DNA of 64,000 bases from Haemophilus_A paraphrohaemolyticus_A (GTDB lineage Bacteria > Pseudomonadota > Gammaproteobacteria > Enterobacterales > Pasteurellaceae), in contig NZ_QEQF01000007.1 in assembly GCF_003253115.1 (NCBI RefSeq), positions 44,538 to 108,537 on the forward strand. The letters are read 5' to 3'. This document shows, piece after piece, positions 60,473 to 64,000 of the stretch (positions are counted from its first letter, which is position 1; the number at the start of each line of letters is the position of its first letter). Both the position numbers and the translations under genes were made by a program. A model generated the notes under the pieces. That model saw only the letters and a list, made by a program, of their open reading frames with translations. It did no database searches and had not been told where the DNA came from.

Positions 60473-60709
60473 ATATTATTCGATAAAAATTTTACAAATT
60501 TTATTCTTCTGTAACATTTGTTTATTTTAGTTTAAATATCTAATTTTGATTTAAAAACTAGAATCAAGTTCTAATATAACTTCCATTTCACGCATTTTTA
60601 CTCTCTTTAATAGTTTTAAATCCTAAAAACGCTATCTAAAAGACTATGTTTTATTAAAAATTTAAATTAAAATCGCCAAGACTTTAATTTATATAATGTA
60701 GGACTTTTT

Positions 60710-61978
60710 ATGACACAACAAATCGAAGAATGCTCAACTTGGGTTTCAAAGTTTAAGGTACTTGGGCCTGGTATCCTAATGGCATCTGCTGCAGTTGGTG
60801 GTTCGCATATCGTGGCATCAACTCAAGCTGGCGCAATCTATGGTTGGCAACTTGCAATCATCATTATTTTAGCGAACCTTTTCAAATATCCTTTCTTCCG
60901 TTTCGGCGTGCAATATACGCTTAGTTCGAACAAAACCTTGCTTGAAGGTTATCAAGAAAAAGGTGGCATCTACTTAGTTGTTTTCTTTATCTTGAATGTG
61001 ATCGCCACAATGATTAACACCGCTGCGGTGGGTATTGTGACAGCGGCCATTCTCAAATTTATTATTTCTGCGTTAGGATTGAACTGGGACATCAGCATTC
61101 CAACTGCAAGTATCATTATTATTGCAGGCACACTAGGCATTCTTTTACTTGGTCAATACAAATTTTTAGACCGCTTGTCTAAGCTTATTATGATCGCCTT
61201 AACAATTTCAACGGTTTCTGCGGTAGTTATTGCTGCATCAAAAGGTGGTGTACAAGTTGCACCTGATTTTATTGAACCGTCACCGTGGAATTTGGCTTCT
61301 CTTGGCTTTATTGTTGCATTGATGGGGTGGATGCCTGCCCCTATTGAGATTTCAGCAATCAACTCAATGTGGGTGGTCGCAAAACGCCGTTTAAGCAAAG
61401 TAAGCTACCAAGACGGTATTTTAGACTTCAACATCGGCTTTATCGGCACAGCGATTTTAGCGATTGTTTTCTTAGCACTCGGTGCATTGGTGCAATATGG
61501 TTCTGGTGAAGTGGTTGAACAAGCGGGTGTAAAATATATTGCACAGCTTATCAAAATGTATGCCTTTGCTATTGGCGATTGGTCTAAATTACTCATTGCA
61601 TTGATTGCCTTTATGTGTATGTTCGGCACAACCATTACCGTAATCGACGGCTATTCACGTGCAAACAACGAAGCATTGCGTATTTTATTAGGCAGAAAAG
61701 AGAGTTCAGTGGCAAGCTTAAATATTTGGATGACAGCCGCTTCAGCCATCGGCATTATCATCATTCTCTTTTTTATGAGCGATGTAGCAAAATTACTTTC
61801 ATTTGCGATGATCTGTTCTTTCGTTTCCACACCAATTTTTGGTTGGTTAAACTTCTCCCTGGTTTTAAAAGGTGAACATCGCGTGAAGGGCGGCTTGTTC
61901 TGGTTGGCCGTTGTTGGTTTAACTTACTTAACTGGCTTTACGCTACTCTTTATTGCGTATGAGTTTGGTTGGATTTAA
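60710..61978 (+). CDS. Atypical NRAMP-family transporter (GGSH in place of DPGN)
   Basis: A 422-residue membrane protein with eleven or twelve hydrophobic segments. Segment 1 aligns without gaps to MntH/NRAMP (GPG...QAGAxYG), but the metal-binding DPGN is GGSH at residues 30-33, and the segment-6 region is LMGWMPAPIEIS (204-215) in place of the usual MPHNLYLHS. Canonical NRAMPs bind Mn2+/Fe2+ through that Asp, Asn and Met, so the substrate or mechanism probably differs. Related divergent members (e.g. NRMT Mg transporters) are known. The upstream 295-base gap holds a TATAAT at 60692 and no other gene. Confidence 0.8.
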   Translation: MTQQIEECSTWVSKFKVLGPGILMASAAVGGSHIVASTQAGAIYGWQLAIIIILANLFKYPFFRFGVQYTLSSNKTLLEGYQEKGGIYLVVFFILNVIATMINTAAVGIVTAAILKFIISALGLNWDISIPTASIIIIAGTLGILLLGQYKFLDRLSKLIMIALTISTVSAVVIAASKGGVQVAPDFIEPSPWNLASLGFIVALMGWMPAPIEISAINSMWVVAKRRLSKVSYQDGILDFNIGFIGTAILAIVFLALGALVQYGSGEVVEQAGVKYIAQLIKMYAFAIGDWSKLLIALIAFMCMFGTTITVIDGYSRANNEALRILLGRKESSVASLNIWMTAASAIGIIIILFFMSDVAKLLSFAMICSFVSTPIFGWLNFSLVLKGEHRVKGGLFWLAVVGLTYLTGFTLLFIAYEFGWI

Positions 61979-61990
61979 TCTAAAATAAAT

Positions 61991-62021
61991 GTATAGGTCG
62001 TATGAGAATACGCCCTTTTTT
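61991..62021 (+). repeat. Dispersed GTAGGGGCG-type hairpin repeat, copy 3
   Basis: GTATAGGTCGTAT and ATACGCCCTTTTTT; the arms GGTCGTAT/ATACGCCC pair with one mismatch and the T run makes it a likely terminator for the NRAMP gene. Confidence 0.6.
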
Positions 62022-62073
62022 ATGAGTAAAAATCATGTTATTGTCATCACGCCATAGATTACAATGGAGTGTT

Positions 62074-62386
62074 GTGAGGAGTTTTAAAACTAAAGCATTT
62101 GATAAATTTGCACGTAAGCATCATATTCAAGATGCCTAACTCGTGGAAGCTATTTTCAGAGCTGAAGAGGGATTAATTGATGCTGATTTAGTTGGAAATA
62201 TCTTAAAACAACGTATAGCTAGAAAAGGGCAAGGGCTTTTTGGTGGTTTTTGATCTTTTATATTTTATCGAATTAATGAAAATAGCTACTTTGTTGCAGG
62301 AATCAGCAAAATAATATGAAAAATTAACCGCTTTACGAATTCAATCTCAAGTAAAGAAAGGTTATTTTATTGAAATTTTACAGTAG
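62074..62386 (+). pseudogene. Decayed RelE/HigB-type toxin
   Basis: Frame 62074 reads VRSFKTKAFDKFARKHHIQDA, then TAA (62137-62139), then LVEAIFRAEEGLIDADLVGN and KQRIARKGQGLFGGF, then TGA (62251-62253), then FYRINENSYFVAGISK, after which the sequence continues in another frame (EKLTALRIQSQVKKGYFIEI). The pieces match a short RelE-like toxin of a type II TA module: KTKxFxxFAxK start and KQRIARxGxGKxGGFRxxI core. Two stops and a frameshift make it inactive. It lies 95 bases after the NRAMP gene. Confidence 0.85.
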
Positions 62387-62393
62387 GATACCT

Positions 62394-62695
62394 ATGAGTG
62401 AGCTTCTATTTACGATCCATGAAAATACTACTGATTTATATAAATCAGGTTTGATGGATAAAAAATAATGAGAAAATTTGATGATCTCTGCTTAACTCCC
62501 GTGCAAGCTTTATCTCCAGACGAAATCAAAGCCATTCGCGAAAAAGAACAAGTATCGCAAAGTATTTTTGCACATTATCTGAACGTGAGCAAAAATATGA
62601 TTTCTGAATGGGAGCGAGGCGTTAAAAAAACGAGTGGTACAGCATTGAAATTCCCCAGCCTTGTATAACATAAAGGCATTGAAGTTATCGCATAA
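62394..62695 (+). pseudogene. Decayed HigA-like XRE antitoxin
   Basis: The ORF from 62394 (MSELLFTIHENTTDLYKSGL and four further residues) stops at 62466-62468; a second frame from 62468 continues MRKFDDLCLTPVQALSPDEIKAIREKEQVSQ with a full XRE helix-turn-helix (SIFAHYLNVSKNMISEWERGVKK) and stops at 62666 in-frame, after which HKGIEVIA and another stop (62693-62695) complete the usual antitoxin C-terminus. So one frameshift and one nonsense codon broke a HigA-type antitoxin that followed the toxin. The 66-residue helix-turn-helix piece could still be made. Confidence 0.8.
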
Positions 62696-62743
62696 CACAA
62701 TAGGCAGACGAAAATCTGTCTATTCTTTTTATAGCCAAAAGCG

Positions 62744-62806
62744 TGTGATCTAGTTCACATTTTTCGACATTTCTATTACATCTTTTCTAAAAATCCTCTC
62801 TATAAT
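62744..62806 (+). promoter_or_regulatory. CRP-dependent class I promoter of fbp
   Basis: TGTGA-TCTAGT-TCACA (62744-62759) is a perfect CRP core. TATAAT (62801-62806) implies a start near 62813, placing the CRP centre at -61.5, the class I position. The -35 region (62778-62783, ACATCT) is poor, as expected for an activated promoter. Confidence 0.85.
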
Positions 62807-62860
62807 TAAAGCTGATACACCATACTTGATTAACTGAACAATTCATAAAAAGGAGTGATT

Positions 62861-63865
62861 ATGAAAACATTAGGCGAATTTATTATTGAGAAACAAGCGG
62901 AATATCCACAAGCAAAAGGTGAGCTAAGTGGCATTCTTTCTTCTATCCGCTTGGCAGCAAAATTTATCCACCGCGAAATTAACCACGCAGGCTTGAGTAA
63001 AGATATTTTAGGTGTTGCAGGCTCAGAAAATATTCAAGGTGAAGCCCAAATGAAATTGGATGTCTTTGCCAACGAAACAATGAAAAAAGCCCTTATTGCA
63101 CGTGAAGAAGTGGCAGGATTTGCTTCTGAAGAAGATGACACTTTCATCTCATTTGATACTGAACGTTCTCGTAATGCAAAATATATTTTAATGACCGATC
63201 CACTTGATGGTTCATCCAATATTGATGTGAACGTCTCTGTGGGAACGATCTTCTCTATCTATAAACGCGTTTCTCCAATTGGCACACCTGTTACGATGGA
63301 AGATTTCTTGCAAGAGGGAAGAAAGCAGGTTGCCGCGGGTTATATTACCTATGGCTCATCTACAATGCTGGTTTACACTACAGGCAACGGTGTGAACGGC
63401 TTTACTTACGAACCATCGCTTGGCTTGTTTATTCTTTCTCATCCAGATATGCAAATGCCAGAAAAAGGGAAATATTACTCTATTAACGAAGGGCAATATG
63501 TCACTTTCCCGCAAGGGGTGAAACGCTTTATTAAATATTGCCAAGAAAGCGACGAAGCAAGTAAACGCCCATACTCTTCTCGCTATATCGGCTCATTGGT
63601 TTCTGATTTCCACCGTAATTTGCTTAAAGGCGGAATTTACATCTACCCAACTTCAACCGTCTATCCAAACGGTAAATTACGTTTGCTTTATGAAGGTAAC
63701 CCAATCGCATTCTTAGCCGAACAGGCTGGTGGTTTGGCAACTGATGGCATCAACCCTATTTTAGACATCAAACCAACCACGCTACACCAACGTGTGCCGT
63801 TCTTTACAGGTTCAAAAGAGATGGTTGAGAAAGCGGTTGAATTTATGCAGGAATTTTCAGAATAG
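62861..63865 (+). CDS. fbp: Fructose-1,6-bisphosphatase class I
   Basis: Gluconeogenic enzyme that dephosphorylates fructose-1,6-bisphosphate. Starting at 62861 (AAGGAGTG upstream; the two codons before are rejected) gives the E. coli-like MKTLGEFIIEKQ. FBPase marks: AGFASEEDD near 86-94 (metal Glu), TDPLDGSSNIDVN near 111-123, and YPNGKLRLLYEGNPIAFLAEQAGG near 267-290 with the active-site residues. Length 334 is normal. The CRP promoter fits glucose repression. A terminator lies at 63916. Confidence 0.96.
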   Translation: MKTLGEFIIEKQAEYPQAKGELSGILSSIRLAAKFIHREINHAGLSKDILGVAGSENIQGEAQMKLDVFANETMKKALIAREEVAGFASEEDDTFISFDTERSRNAKYILMTDPLDGSSNIDVNVSVGTIFSIYKRVSPIGTPVTMEDFLQEGRKQVAAGYITYGSSTMLVYTTGNGVNGFTYEPSLGLFILSHPDMQMPEKGKYYSINEGQYVTFPQGVKRFIKYCQESDEASKRPYSSRYIGSLVSDFHRNLLKGGIYIYPTSTVYPNGKLRLLYEGNPIAFLAEQAGGLATDGINPILDIKPTTLHQRVPFFTGSKEMVEKAVEFMQEFSE

Positions 63866-63915
63866 ATTTGCAAATTAATCATAAAAAACAATCGCTTGTT
63901 ATTTTAAAAATATTG

Positions 63916-63957
63916 AAATACTTTTAAAGAAATATTTTTTAAAAGTATTTTTTATTT
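63916..63957 (+). terminator. Terminator of fbp
   Basis: AAATACTTTTAAA (63916-63928) and TTTAAAAGTATTT (63938-63950), perfect 13-bp AT-rich stem, then TTTATTT. Confidence 0.75.
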
Positions 63958-64000
63958 AGTAAAAAAATAGTAAAAGAATAAATCTCATAGAGATAGATTA

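Overview
This 64-kb window is an ordinary-looking chromosomal stretch of a low-GC gammaproteobacterium of the family Pasteurellaceae. Gene content (hel/e(P4) lipoprotein, Pasteurellaceae-type pilABCD, an IS1016-like element, a LysW-type transporter behind a lysine riboswitch) and the many ACAAGCGGT DNA-uptake signal sequences point to the Actinobacillus pleuropneumoniae / Mannheimia / Haemophilus ducreyi side of the family, which uses AAGCGGT-core rather than AAGTGCGGT-core signals. I do not name a species. No tRNA, rRNA or CRISPR array was recognised.

Layout. 1-4.5 kb: start of hns (minus, cut by the window edge), a lysine riboswitch and its transporter, a divergent pair made of a colicin-E1-immunity-like membrane protein and a small XRE regulator with a palindromic operator on the promoter, a small lipoprotein, and dxr. 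4.5-8.3 kb: yjgR, a lipoprotein and rhlB on minus, then RNase P RNA. 8.4-12.2 kb: DUF1007/NicO metal transport pair, a preQ1-I riboswitch with queCDE, and an SOS-type dinI. 12.25-12.97 kb: an IS1016-like element with intact inverted repeats and an 8-bp target duplication but a transposase broken by one amber codon. 13.0-17.6 kb (minus): pilA-pilB-pilC-pilD-coaE-yacG, with a competence-type CRP-S-like palindrome upstream of pilA. 17.8-23.5 kb: radA-rimK, potD, grpE, hel. 23.9-32 kb: cydABX-ybgE followed by the ybgC-tolQRAB-pal cell-envelope operon. 32-40.5 kb: basic amino-acid permease, unknown membrane protein, argE, secreted nuclease, csdA, pfkA, prfB (with programmed frameshift), CYTH phosphatase. 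40.6-46.8 kb: ycjX, smpB, serS, can, a YceB-like protein, a 42-residue lipoprotein, tgt. 46.9-51.3 kb: hemerythrin-like protein, a periplasmic protein, a TusA-like protein, and a polar amino-acid ABC transporter. 51.3-56.5 kb (minus): kdsA, sirB1, prmC, rmuC, rph. 56.5-64 kb: yicC, ygfZ, yqhA, an AraC regulator divergent from an AhpD-like protein, an atypical NRAMP transporter, a decayed toxin-antitoxin locus, and fbp behind a class-I CRP promoter.

How genes work together. queCDE make preQ0, which is reduced to preQ1; tgt (35 kb away) inserts preQ1 into tRNA, and preQ1 sensed by the riboswitch should close the loop on queC. tolQRAB-pal and ybgC form the outer-membrane-constriction operon. prfB (RF2) and prmC (its methyltransferase) are both present, and prmC carries a two-residue gap in its SAM-binding loop while RF2 carries the Ala variant that in E. 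coli lowers dependence on methylation.

I found no clearly new multi-gene system. The best leads are the immunity-like/XRE pair with its operator, the NRAMP homologue whose DPGN motif is replaced by GGSH, the prmC loop deletion, the -1 Ala prepilin with a pilD lacking the zinc-Cys domain, and the unknown membrane gene translationally coupled to argE.
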